From Lentimicrobiaceae bacterium (lineage in GTDB: Bacteria; Bacteroidota; Bacteroidia; Bacteroidales; P3): 46,491 nt of DNA. A program made the translations under genes and the position numbers. Positions 7,509 to 15,390 of this stretch are shown here, piece by piece. The stretch covers positions 1 through 46,491 of the forward strand of contig JAFLTI010000015.1 of NCBI GenBank assembly GCA_022510485.1, given 5' to 3'. How positions within the stretch are numbered: position 1 is the stretch's first letter; each line of letters opens with the position of its first letter. Under the pieces are notes generated by a model. It worked only from the letters and a program-made list of their open reading frames with translations, did no database searches and was not told the DNA's origin.

Positions 7509-9329
7509 ATGAGGCTTAAAAGTTTGAAACTTGAAAATTTTCGTAGTTATAAAAGTATACAGGTTGACTTTGATGTGAACCTAACTGTGATTATAGGAAA
7601 AAATGATGTTGGCAAATCTACCATACTTGAATCATTGGAGATTTTTTTTAATAACGAGAAAGTCAAGATGGAAATGGAGGATCTATGTGTGTCAGCACCA
7701 AAAAGAGAAATCTCCATATCGTGTGTTTTTGAGATAGAAAAAGATAAAAAGTATACTATTGACACGATACCGATCTCATTAAAAGATGAGTTTTTGCTAA
7801 ATAAAGAAGGAAATCTTGAGATTCGTAAAGAGTGGGATTGTTCTAAGGGTAAGTTAACGAACTCAAGTTTGAAAGAATATATTGTTGCTAACTATCCTGC
7901 TTGTTGCAAAGAGTCCCCTTTGGTATGTATGAAAAATACTGAATTAAAGAAATGTTATGAGGGTTATAAGGAAGCTGCGGAGAATTTAGGCTTGGTTGTG
8001 AGAGAGACGACAAATTCCGAAATGAGACAGGCAATATATAAAGTGCTAAATGTAGAATCTTTAGATTTTGATATTGTTAATATACCTATAGACAAAATAG
8101 AGGGAAAAGATATTTGGCATAGCATAAAAGGGGATTTTCCATTGTATTGCCTTTTTCAGTCGGATAGGGCTAATAAAGATACGGATAAGGAGGTGCAAGA
8201 CCCTTTGAAGGCTATAACGAAGATTGCGATTGATGAAGTTGCAGACAAGTTAGAAGAGATAAAAAGACAAATTGAAGCGGGAGCTAAACAGATTGGAGAG
8301 GCTACCATAAAGAAGATGGAGGAAATGAATCCTAACCTTGCAAAGATATTGAAGCCTGAAGTGTCAAATAAAGCATGGGATTCACTGTTTTCTTTTTCTT
8401 TTATTGGAGATGATAATATTCCAATGAATAAAAGAGGAAGTGGAGTTAGGAGGCTTATCCTTTTAAACTATTTTAGAGCGGAAGCGGAACGAAAAAGTAA
8501 GAACGAAAGATCAATAATATATGCAATAGAAGAGCCAGAAACTTCACAACACCCAAATCATCAATTGCAGTTGATAGAAGCACTTCGTGAACTTGCAGGG
8601 AAAGATAATTGCCAGGTGATGATTACAACACATTCTCCGGAGATAGCTAAAGTTTGCAAAAATGAAAATCTAATTTTGATAAAATGCATAGATGGTTATA
8701 ATCAAATAATAAAAGATGGTTTAAAATTAGAATTGATTGCTGAAACGCTAGGAATCATGCCCTATATTGGTAAGCTTGTTATTTGTGTTGAAGGAGAAAA
8801 TGATAGAAACTTTCTGCTTGGTATAAATCAAAATATTGCGGAATTGAGAAATATTATTGATTTACATAAAAATAACATAAGTATAATACCGATGATTGGT
8901 TCCAATTTAAAGCAGTGGGTAAATCGAGAATATCTTAAAGGAAGTAATGTTGTGGAATTTCACTTATACGATAAAGATAATGATGAAAAATATCGGGCGG
9001 AACAGAAAAAAATAAACAATCGTGAGAATGGTTCCGCAGCCTTGTTGACCCAAATGAAAGAAATGGAAAATTATATTCATCCGGAATTATACGCAAAGCA
9101 TTTTGGAATAGAATGCTCTCTTACCCCAGAATGGAAAAATCTTGATGTGCCGCATTTTGTGGAACAAAAAATAGGAAAAGAGAAAGGATTGGATGAATCT
9201 AAAATTAAGCGTATTGCAAATGGGGTGCTTTCAAAACAAATGACTAAAGAATTGTTTACGAAATTGGAAGTTTTTGAGGAAGTTAAAGGGTGGTTTGAAC
9301 AAATAAAGAAAATGTACGAGAGTTGTTGA
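7509..9329 (+). CDS. OLD-family ATP-dependent nuclease (AAA ATPase plus TOPRIM)
   Basis: A 606-residue SMC/RecF-like ATPase joined to a TOPRIM nuclease domain. Walker A is GKNDVGKST (30-38) after the typical LENFRSY start. A signature-like NKRGSG lies near 307-312, Walker B IYAIEEPE near 337-344, and the switch histidine is in THSPE (375). The TOPRIM part begins with VICVEGEND (Glu429) and has an acidic LYDKDND cluster (488-492). OLD proteins act in phage defence, alone or with partners. No UvrD-like GajB helicase follows, so it is not a complete Gabija system. It lies 80 bp after the restriction-modification genes and shares their AT-rich composition. Confidence 0.83.
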   Translation: MRLKSLKLENFRSYKSIQVDFDVNLTVIIGKNDVGKSTILESLEIFFNNEKVKMEMEDLCVSAPKREISISCVFEIEKDKKYTIDTIPISLKDEFLLNKEGNLEIRKEWDCSKGKLTNSSLKEYIVANYPACCKESPLVCMKNTELKKCYEGYKEAAENLGLVVRETTNSEMRQAIYKVLNVESLDFDIVNIPIDKIEGKDIWHSIKGDFPLYCLFQSDRANKDTDKEVQDPLKAITKIAIDEVADKLEEIKRQIEAGAKQIGEATIKKMEEMNPNLAKILKPEVSNKAWDSLFSFSFIGDDNIPMNKRGSGVRRLILLNYFRAEAERKSKNERSIIYAIEEPETSQHPNHQLQLIEALRELAGKDNCQVMITTHSPEIAKVCKNENLILIKCIDGYNQIIKDGLKLELIAETLGIMPYIGKLVICVEGENDRNFLLGINQNIAELRNIIDLHKNNISIIPMIGSNLKQWVNREYLKGSNVVEFHLYDKDNDEKYRAEQKKINNRENGSAALLTQMKEMENYIHPELYAKHFGIECSLTPEWKNLDVPHFVEQKIGKEKGLDESKIKRIANGVLSKQMTKELFTKLEVFEEVKGWFEQIKKMYESC

Positions 9330-9371
9330 TTGGAGCTAAAAAGAATCTCTTAAGTAAAAACAAAAAAGCAT

Positions 9372-9379
9372 TAACTTTG
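9372..9379 (+). promoter_or_regulatory. possible -7 box before the MutS-like gene
   Basis: TAACTTTG matches TAnnTTTG and ends only 6 nt before ATG 9386, so a transcript from it would have almost no leader. There is no TTG at the expected -33 position, so this may be a chance match. Confidence 0.35.
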
Positions 9380-9385
9380 CAAGTT

Positions 9386-10837
9386 ATGCTTGTAAGTTCG
9401 GCAAAAGAAAACATAAGCGGCTTGGCATATCTCTTGCAGCGGCTGGATTTGCAGTCGGGCGTGGGGCGGGAATTGCTCTCACATTCGCCTTGGTATGCAA
9501 AGGGGCAGGAAGCGCAGCTTTTGCAGGAACTTTTGCGTATAGAAGCACTCAAAAACCTGATAGAAAGCGGGCAGACAATAGTATTGGATAAGCTCAAACG
9601 CAAGTTTTCTCAAGTGCTGGATATACGCGGCACATTCGCTCTGCTAAAAAAAGGCGATGTAGACGATGTGCAGTTGTTTGAAGTAAAACGCTTTTCGCTC
9701 TTGGTGGCGGACTGCGCCGCCCTGTTAACCGAATTGCTGCGCGATTGCGCCCTGCATCCGCAACCGGAAAATTTTCCCGATTTGAGCAAGGCGGTATCGG
9801 TTTTAGACCCCCGGAGCGAGCGTTTACCCGCCTTTTACATTTACGATGAATACAACCCGCTTTTGGCTCAAAAGCGGAATAAGATACAGGAACTTGCCCG
9901 CTTGGAACAGGCGCGGGAAGTGCAGCAGCAAACGGCGGTTCTGCAAGAAGAATGTGCCGCGCTGGAACACGAAATCCGCTTGGATTTGGCACACCGGCTA
10001 TGCCCGTATGTAGAATCCTTGCAAGACGCTATGCAGAAGGTGGCTTACTGGGATTTGCTCATAGCCAAAGCCTATCTGTCGGCAGAATATCACTTGGTGC
10101 TTCCCGAACTGCAAAAGAACGCTGCGCCCGAACTGAGCTACAAAGGGCTGTTTCACCCGGTGGTAAAACAGCTTTTAGAAGAAAAAGGGCATCGTTACCA
10201 AAGCATAGACTTGCGCCTGCAATCCGGTGCGTGTTTGTTTACAGGAGCCAATATGAGCGGCAAAACCGTTTTGCTCAAAAGCCTTGCGCTTGCCCAGTGC
10301 CTGTTGCAGTTTGGCTTTTTGGTTCCCGCGCGGCAAGCCGTAATGCCCTTGTTCAGCCGGGTAGAACTTTTGGTGCAGGACAATCAAGACGAAGAACGCG
10401 GTTTGTCGTCTTTCGGAGCCGAAATGCAGCGGCTCAACCATATCTTGCAGGCATTGAAGCAGGGTACGGATATGCTGCTGTTGATAGACGAGTTGGCGCG
10501 AACCACTAATCCTACCGAGGGCAAGGCTATTGTCTGTGCGGTGCTTGATGCCTTGCAGCACCTGCCTTGCGTGGCGATGGTAAGCACCCACTACGGACCC
10601 ATACCCAACGCAGTGCGCCGCTTGCGCGTAAAGGGATTTTGCGAAGAAAAGACAGACGGCGGAAATGAAACGCAGTTTGATCTTTCGCGCATACAAGCCT
10701 GTATGGATTATTCGGTAATAGAAGAAAACACCGCAGCCAATCCGCCGGCAGAAGCCTTGCGCATAGCAAGACTGATAGGTTTTGATGCCGATGTATTGAA
10801 GAATGCGGAACAATATTACGGAAAAACGAAAGAATAA
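9386..10837 (+). CDS. MutS-like ATPase of the lysine 5,6-aminomutase cluster
   Basis: A 483-residue protein with the MutS/ABC ATPase domain at its C-terminus: Walker A TGANMSGKT (287-295), signature LSSFGAEM (340-347), Walker B LLLIDE (364-369) and STHYG (400-404). It lacks the N-terminal mismatch-binding domain of MutS, so mismatch repair is unlikely. In lysine-fermenting bacteria such as Porphyromonas and Fusobacterium, MutS-like kamB/kamC genes stand next to kamD and kamE as here; a role in assembling or reactivating the B12-dependent mutase has been supposed but is inference. ATG 9386 is preferred because the residues before it in the open frame overlap the preceding gene and look non-coding. 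Base composition returns to the genome norm here. Confidence 0.82.
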   Translation: MLVSSAKENISGLAYLLQRLDLQSGVGRELLSHSPWYAKGQEAQLLQELLRIEALKNLIESGQTIVLDKLKRKFSQVLDIRGTFALLKKGDVDDVQLFEVKRFSLLVADCAALLTELLRDCALHPQPENFPDLSKAVSVLDPRSERLPAFYIYDEYNPLLAQKRNKIQELARLEQAREVQQQTAVLQEECAALEHEIRLDLAHRLCPYVESLQDAMQKVAYWDLLIAKAYLSAEYHLVLPELQKNAAPELSYKGLFHPVVKQLLEEKGHRYQSIDLRLQSGACLFTGANMSGKTVLLKSLALAQCLLQFGFLVPARQAVMPLFSRVELLVQDNQDEERGLSSFGAEMQRLNHILQALKQGTDMLLLIDELARTTNPTEGKAIVCAVLDALQHLPCVAMVSTHYGPIPNAVRRLRVKGFCEEKTDGGNETQFDLSRIQACMDYSVIEENTAANPPAEALRIARLIGFDADVLKNAEQYYGKTKE

Positions 10838-10869
10838 AAAGCAAGCAAAGAAGAAAATATTAATATAAG

Positions 10870-12432
10870 ATGAACCAGACAAAAAGCAAATTAGGCCTTG
10901 ATTTTGACAAGGTGAAGCAAGCGCGCACAGCAGCCGGCAATATTGCGGCGCAGGTGCAGCGTTTTGTTGACGGCTACACTACCGTTGCCACCGAAAGGAC
11001 AATTGCCCGCCTGCTGGGAATAGACGGAGTTACCCAAGATGGCGTGCCTTATCCTAATGTGGTGGTAGATGCCATTAAGGATGCCGGTTTGTTGGGAGAA
11101 GGTATTATGTTCGCTATGGGCAATGCCGTATGCCAAACAGGCAAGACCCCGCAGCAGATAGCCGAAATGGTAGGCGAGGGGCAATACGATTTGGGCAAAA
11201 CGCCTGTGGCTCCGGTAGAGAAACGCCGTGCCGCCCTGCAATCCTACATCGACGATTCCATGAACCGGATTCGCGCCCGCCGCGCCCGCCGCGAGGAATA
11301 CCTCCGCACCATAGGAGAGGGTCCCAAACCTTATCTGTATGTAATTGTGGCAACCGGCAATATCTACGAAGACGTTACCCAAGCGCAGGCAGCCGCCCGT
11401 CAGGGAGCGGACATCATTGCCGTTATCCGCACCACAGGGCAGAGCCTTTTGGATTACGTGCCTTACGGTGCCACTACCGAAGGTTTTGGCGGAACTATGG
11501 CAACGCAGGAAAACTTCCGCATTATGCGTAAGGCATTAGACGAAGTGGGCGAGGAAGTGGGTCGCTATATCCGTCTTTGCAACTACTGTTCGGGTCTCTG
11601 TATGCCCGAAATCGCCGTGATGGGAGCTTTGGAAGGCTTGGATGTGATGCTCAACGACGCGCTCTACGGAATCCTTTTCCGCGACATCAACATGCAGCGC
11701 ACCTTGGTAGACCAATATTTCTCGCGGGTCATCAACGGCTTTGCAGGCGTTATCATCAATACCGGCGAAGATAACTACCTTACCACCGCCGATGCTGTGG
11801 CAGAAGCCCACACCGTGCTGGCTTCCGACTTTATCAACGAACAGCTGGCGCTCTTGGCAGGCTTGCCCGAAGAACAGATGGGCTTGGGTCATGCCTTTGA
11901 AATGGATCCCAAATTAGAAAACGGCTTCTTGATGGAATTGGCGCAGGCACAGATGTTGCGCGAGATTTTCCCCAAGGCTCCGCTTAAGTATATGCCGCCC
12001 ACCAAGTTTATGACCGGCAATATTTTTAGAGGTCATTTGCAAGACGCCCTTTTCAATATGATAGGTATCTGGACACACCAAGGCTTGCAGCTGTTGGGAA
12101 TGCCCACCGAGGCTATCCACACGCCCTTTATGAGCGACCGCTACCTGTCTATCGAAAACGCCCGATATATCTTTAACAATATGAAGAGTATCGGCGAGGA
12201 AATGGAGTTTAAGGAAGGCGGATTGGTGCGCCGTCGTGCCGCCGAAGTGCTCGACAAGGCTACCGCACTCTTGCAGCAGATGGAAAAAGAAGGTCTTTTC
12301 AGCGCGCTCGAAAAAGGCATCTTTGCCGATATAAAGCGACCTAAAAACGGTGGAAAAGGCTTGCAGGGCGTTGCCGAAAAACGCGACAATTACGAGAACC
12401 CGTTTATTGATTTAATGAAGAAAGGAGCATAA
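10870..12432 (+). CDS. kamD: lysine 5,6-aminomutase alpha subunit
   Basis: The large subunit of the adenosylcobalamin- and PLP-dependent mutase that moves the terminal amino group of beta-lysine or D-lysine from C6 to C5 in lysine fermentation to acetate and butyrate. The 520-residue protein forms a TIM-barrel subunit; segments such as FAMGNAVCQTGKTPQQIAEM, YVIVATGNIYEDVTQAQAAARQGADIIAVIRTTGQSLLDYVP and RLCNYCSGLCMPEIAVMGALEGLDVMLNDALYG are characteristic. It is followed after one base by kamE, whose product is its obligate partner. The other steps (kamA, kdd, kce, kal) are not in this window. Confidence 0.94.
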   Translation: MNQTKSKLGLDFDKVKQARTAAGNIAAQVQRFVDGYTTVATERTIARLLGIDGVTQDGVPYPNVVVDAIKDAGLLGEGIMFAMGNAVCQTGKTPQQIAEMVGEGQYDLGKTPVAPVEKRRAALQSYIDDSMNRIRARRARREEYLRTIGEGPKPYLYVIVATGNIYEDVTQAQAAARQGADIIAVIRTTGQSLLDYVPYGATTEGFGGTMATQENFRIMRKALDEVGEEVGRYIRLCNYCSGLCMPEIAVMGALEGLDVMLNDALYGILFRDINMQRTLVDQYFSRVINGFAGVIINTGEDNYLTTADAVAEAHTVLASDFINEQLALLAGLPEEQMGLGHAFEMDPKLENGFLMELAQAQMLREIFPKAPLKYMPPTKFMTGNIFRGHLQDALFNMIGIWTHQGLQLLGMPTEAIHTPFMSDRYLSIENARYIFNNMKSIGEEMEFKEGGLVRRRAAEVLDKATALLQQMEKEGLFSALEKGIFADIKRPKNGGKGLQGVAEKRDNYENPFIDLMKKGA

Positions 12433-12433
12433 G

Positions 12434-13222
12434 ATGAGCGGCGGATTATATTCTACTTCGCACGAAGAAATAGACAAGACATACGACCCCAAAAAGATTA
12501 AGCCGTATGGCGACACGATGAACGACGGCAAGACCCAGTTGAGCTTTACCCTGCCTGTTCCCTGCGGAGACGAGGCGGTGGAAGCCGCCAAGCAGCTGTT
12601 GCGCAAAATGGGTTTTGAAAACCCTCAGATTGTTTACTACCACGAGCTCACCGAAGGCTTTACATTCTTTAACGTCTACGGAAACTGCACGCATACGGTA
12701 GACTATACCACCATCCATGTGCCCAAGGTGGAATCGACCGTAATGAGTATGGAAGAAACCGATGCCTATATCAAGGAACACATAGGCCGTAAAATCGTGG
12801 TGGTGGGAGCCAGTACGGGAACCGATGCCCATACGGTGGGTATCGACGCCATTATGAATATGAAGGGTTTTGCCGGTCACTACGGTTTGGAACGCTACGA
12901 AATGATAGACGCCTATAACCTCGGCAGTCAGGTGCCTAACGAAGAGCTTATAGCCAAGGCGGTGGAACTCAATGCCGATGCGATATTGGTATCGCAGACC
13001 GTAACCCAAAAGGATGTTCATATTCAGAACATGACCCAGATGGTGGAAATGCTCGAAGCCGAAGGTTTGCGCGGCAAACTTATCGTTTGTTGCGGCGGTC
13101 CGCGTATCACCTACGAATTAGGCAAGGAACTCGGTTTTGACGCCGGTTTCGGTATGAATTCCTATGCCGACGACGTAGCCTCCTACCTCGCCCAAGAAAT
13201 TGCCGCCCGCATGGGAAAATAG
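12434..13222 (+). CDS. kamE: lysine 5,6-aminomutase beta subunit
   Basis: The small subunit of the mutase, 262 residues. It carries the base-off cobalamin motif DAHTVG (DXHXXG, 131-136; His133 would ligate cobalt). Lys144 in MNMKG falls at the position known to form the PLP internal aldimine in the Clostridium sticklandii enzyme. A Rossmann-type B12 domain follows (NADAILVSQTVTQ, KLIVCCGGPRI). Starting one base after kamD, it is surely co-translated with it. A strong terminator follows within 25 bp, so the MutS-like-kamD-kamE unit ends here. Confidence 0.95.
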   Translation: MSGGLYSTSHEEIDKTYDPKKIKPYGDTMNDGKTQLSFTLPVPCGDEAVEAAKQLLRKMGFENPQIVYYHELTEGFTFFNVYGNCTHTVDYTTIHVPKVESTVMSMEETDAYIKEHIGRKIVVVGASTGTDAHTVGIDAIMNMKGFAGHYGLERYEMIDAYNLGSQVPNEELIAKAVELNADAILVSQTVTQKDVHIQNMTQMVEMLEAEGLRGKLIVCCGGPRITYELGKELGFDAGFGMNSYADDVASYLAQEIAARMGK

Positions 13223-13244
13223 AAATATTTCCCCTCCCTAACGC

Positions 13245-13280
13245 AAAAGGGCGAAACTCCGATAGAGTTTCGCCCTTTTT
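13245..13280 (+). terminator. terminator after kamE
   Basis: A perfect 15-bp stem (13245-13259 with 13265-13279), core GGGCGAAACTC/GAGTTTCGCCC, loop CGATA, ends in a T run. Confidence 0.95.
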
Positions 13281-13354
13281 AATATCCGGCTTCTTCGAGT
13301 GCCGGTTCAAGTATCTGCAATCCTAAGGCAGATTTTTTTTATTGAATCCTGCAA

Positions 13355-13463
13355 ATATTTTATTATTATAATGGAGGGATGAAAAGGAGAGAAGTGTGAT
13401 GGGTAGGGGGTTCTGAGGATTTGGCAGCATAAAAACAGTGCCCACATTATAATAATAAAATAT
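13355..13463. repeat. perfect 19-bp inverted repeat around a 71-bp purine-rich centre
   Basis: The AT-only arm plus terminal G at 13355-13373 is the exact reverse complement of 13445-13463. The 71-bp centre (13374-13444) is rich in G and A and contains no ORF. The element lies between the kamE terminator and the promoter of the SUMF1 lipoprotein. It could be a small invertible segment, a miniature mobile element, or a long hairpin. The outer parts of 13281-13558 are AT-rich and hold nothing else but the promoter box at 13506. Confidence 0.75.
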
Positions 13464-13505
13464 GGATATATGGAATGTTTATTTTTATTGTATAGTGAAT
13501 TTATT

Positions 13506-13513
13506 TATTTTTG
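13506..13513 (+). promoter_or_regulatory. promoter -7 box of the SUMF1 lipoprotein gene
   Basis: TATTTTTG fits TAnnTTTG 45 nt before the start codon. The -33 area is a T-rich stretch rather than a clean TTTG. Confidence 0.45.
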
Positions 13514-13558
13514 TATTGTTTATGGCAATAAATATTTCATAATATAAAACCTAAAAAG

Positions 13559-14371
13559 ATGAAAAAACTTACAAGAATGAGCCTATGTGGCTTGTTGGCG
13601 ATGGGGCTGTTGGTATCGTGCGGAAAAGATAAGAGAAATTATACCGAAACAGAATTCGGTCTGAATATGGAGATGGTGTATGTGGAGGGCGGAACATTCG
13701 AGATGGGGGCGACGGCGGAGCAGGGGAATGATTACGATGAATATGAGAAACCGGTGCGTACCGTTACGTTGGACTCGTATCATATCGGGAAGTATGAGGT
13801 AACGCAGGCGCAGTGGAAGGCGGTAATGGGCACGAGTCTGAAGGAAAAGCGGGTGTTGTCAACTTATGATGGCAGCATTGTGGGAGAAGGAGCGGATTAT
13901 CCGATGTACTTTGTAAGTTGGGATGAAGCACAGGAGTTCTGCAAGCGATTGAGCAAGAAGACGGGGAAGAAGTACGTGTTGCCCACCGAGGCGCAGTGGG
14001 AGTATGCGGCGCGTGGCGGCAAGAAGTCGAATGGTTACAAGTACAGTGGTAGCGACGATATAGAGGAAGTGGCGTGGTATAGTGGCAATAGCTACGATTA
14101 TGGAACGCATCGAGTGGGAACGAAGAAAGCCAACGAATTGGGGATCTACGATATGAGCGGGAACGTAGAGGAGTGGTGTTCGGACAGGTATGGAACCTAT
14201 GATGAATCGGATACCGATAATCCACAGGGACCCGTAAATGGCTCCTACCGCGTGCGTCGGGGTGGCAGCTGGTTCTTCAGCGCCCTCTATTGTCGCGTGG
14301 CGAGTCGCGTTATCACCCACCCGGATTATAGCATCTTCGATCTGGGCTTCCGCGTGGTTTGCCTCCCATAG
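13559..14371 (+). CDS. SUMF1/formylglycine-generating-enzyme-like lipoprotein
   Basis: A 270-residue exported lipoprotein: a hydrophobic signal peptide ends in the lipobox LVSC with Cys21 as the likely lipidation site. The rest is one FGE-sulfatase (SUMF1) fold, with MVYVEGGTFEMGA, YEVTQAQWKAVMG, PMYFVSWDEAQEFCKRLS, YVLPTEAQWEYAARGG, GIYDMSGNVEEWCSDRY, and RRGGSWFFSALYCRVASR ending in LGFRVV. In true FGE two Cys are catalytic in the GGS region; here only the second position (LYC) is Cys, and the first is Phe, so sulfatase-activating activity is doubtful. Such proteins are abundant in Bacteroidota, including gliding/T9SS GldK-like proteins, but this one stands alone. Its substrate is unknown. 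Confidence 0.85.
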   Translation: MKKLTRMSLCGLLAMGLLVSCGKDKRNYTETEFGLNMEMVYVEGGTFEMGATAEQGNDYDEYEKPVRTVTLDSYHIGKYEVTQAQWKAVMGTSLKEKRVLSTYDGSIVGEGADYPMYFVSWDEAQEFCKRLSKKTGKKYVLPTEAQWEYAARGGKKSNGYKYSGSDDIEEVAWYSGNSYDYGTHRVGTKKANELGIYDMSGNVEEWCSDRYGTYDESDTDNPQGPVNGSYRVRRGGSWFFSALYCRVASRVITHPDYSIFDLGFRVVCLP

Positions 14372-14420
14372 TTTTCTTTGTGGGAAAAACTTAGGTTCGT
14401 AGTAGTCAGGAAAATTTACG

Positions 14421-14457
14421 AGGGAGAGGGGGCGCAGTTGCGCCCCCTCTCCCTTTT
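14421..14457. terminator. strong GC-rich terminator between convergent genes
   Basis: A 15-bp stem (14421-14435 with 14440-14454), core GGGAGAGGGGGCGC, has a four-base loop AGTT and is followed by TTTT on the plus strand. It ends the SUMF1 gene and may also stop minus-strand transcription from the toxin-antitoxin genes. Confidence 0.85.
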
Positions 14458-14475
14458 ATGTAATGGGTAAGGAGT

Positions 14476-14748
14476 TTAGTTGGCTTTTACGCTTATCACC
14501 TCCTCGTTGAAAAATGCCGACAGCAACGAAATGGTTCGTAGTGTAAAGTTGTGTTGTCCGCTCAGCCATTTGGTAACTTCGCTTGGGCGTTTGCCCAATG
14601 CCTGTGCAAATTCAACTTTTGACAAGCCGCGCTTGGTCATCAGTTCATAAATACGGTTGGATATGGCAAATTCCAAATCCACCTCTTGTTTTATCTCAGT
14701 AGGCATTGATGCCACCATTTGACGGAAAGATGTCTTTATCGCTTTCAT
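14476..14748 (-). CDS. XRE-family HTH antitoxin (HigA-like)
   Basis: A 90-residue protein with a lambda-repressor-type helix-turn-helix (LSKVEFAQALGKRPSEVTKWLSGQHNFTLRTISLLSAFF). It would neutralise the toxin encoded just upstream and repress the shared promoter. Its ATG overlaps the stop codon of the upstream gene by 4 bp, the tight coupling usual for toxin-antitoxin pairs, in the toxin-first order of HigBA systems. Confidence 0.75.
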   Translation of the reverse strand: MKAIKTSFRQMVASMPTEIKQEVDLEFAISNRIYELMTKRGLSKVEFAQALGKRPSEVTKWLSGQHNFTLRTISLLSAFFNEEVISVKAN

Positions 14749-15215
14749 AAGTCAAAGGTTTTGTCGGTTTCCAACGTGTTTTCCGTAACCGTTATCGTAC
14801 CGTCTTTCACGCCCTCTTTTATCAACTTGTCGAATTTTTGCAAAGTCAGCACATAGCCTTTCAGTTCATCGTCTTCGTTGTAGGTCTTTGTTTTCTTTTC
14901 ACCACCATTGCCCAATATCAAAATCTTGTCCGACAAACGCAAACAATACAGACGTAGTTTTGATGAAACGACAGGCATAGCACAAACATTATCGCTCATC
15001 TTCCCTTCGGGGCGGAAGAACCGCTCCAATGCTCCGACATCGGCAATGCGGTCGATAAAACCTACGATACGCATCAAGTCTGGGTTCAGTTCCACATCAT
15101 CTTTGAACTTTGCATAGAAGCGTTCAAACTCGCTGTTATCCTCCGATGTAAATTGAATTGTGTAGAGCGTACAATTCTTGGCTTCCTCAATTAATCTAAG
15201 TTCGGCTTCGCTCAT
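14745..15215 (-). CDS. putative RelE/HigB-like toxin
   Basis: A 156-residue protein. The segment KLRLYCLRLSDKILILGNGGEKKTKTYNED resembles the beta-sheet core of HigB/Gp49-type toxins (basic residues after an LRLYxxR strand). It is longer than a typical HigB, and the N-terminal half is not familiar to me. The assignment rests mainly on its coupling with an XRE antitoxin in the toxin-first order. If correct it is an mRNA-cleaving ribosome-associated toxin. Confidence 0.58.
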   Translation of the reverse strand: MSEAELRLIEEAKNCTLYTIQFTSEDNSEFERFYAKFKDDVELNPDLMRIVGFIDRIADVGALERFFRPEGKMSDNVCAMPVVSSKLRLYCLRLSDKILILGNGGEKKTKTYNEDDELKGYVLTLQKFDKLIKEGVKDGTITVTENTLETDKTFDL

Positions 15216-15238
15216 AGTTTTCTATATTTTGGCTTCCA

Positions 15239-15270
15239 CAAAGATAAGTATAAAATTTCATTTATAAGTA
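15239..15270 (-). promoter_or_regulatory. promoter and direct-repeat operator of the toxin-antitoxin pair
   Basis: On the minus strand TATCTTTG (15246-15239) matches TAnnTTTG and lies 23 nt before the toxin ATG. Two plus-strand direct repeats ATAAGTA at 15244-15250 and 15264-15270 are 20 bp apart, about two helical turns, and the first overlaps the -7 box. They are candidate binding sites for the XRE antitoxin. Confidence 0.5.
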
Positions 15271-15390
15271 AAATTGTTTTTGGAAAAAGATTTTGTTTTC
15301 ACGCCGCGTTCAGGTAATAAAATAATTCGTAAATTCACAGCCGATTTGCGGTGGGCAGATCGGTTGTTTTATGCTTAAAATCTGACAACA

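Noticed and set aside
7509-9329. Gabija or retron defence system
   Set aside because: The OLD-type protein resembles GajA in domains, but no helicase, reverse transcriptase or retron RNA is adjacent.
9952-10509. A 185-codon plus-strand open frame inside the MutS-like gene
   Set aside because: It runs in another frame through the conserved ATPase motifs; Arg/Ala-rich translation is typical of a shadow.
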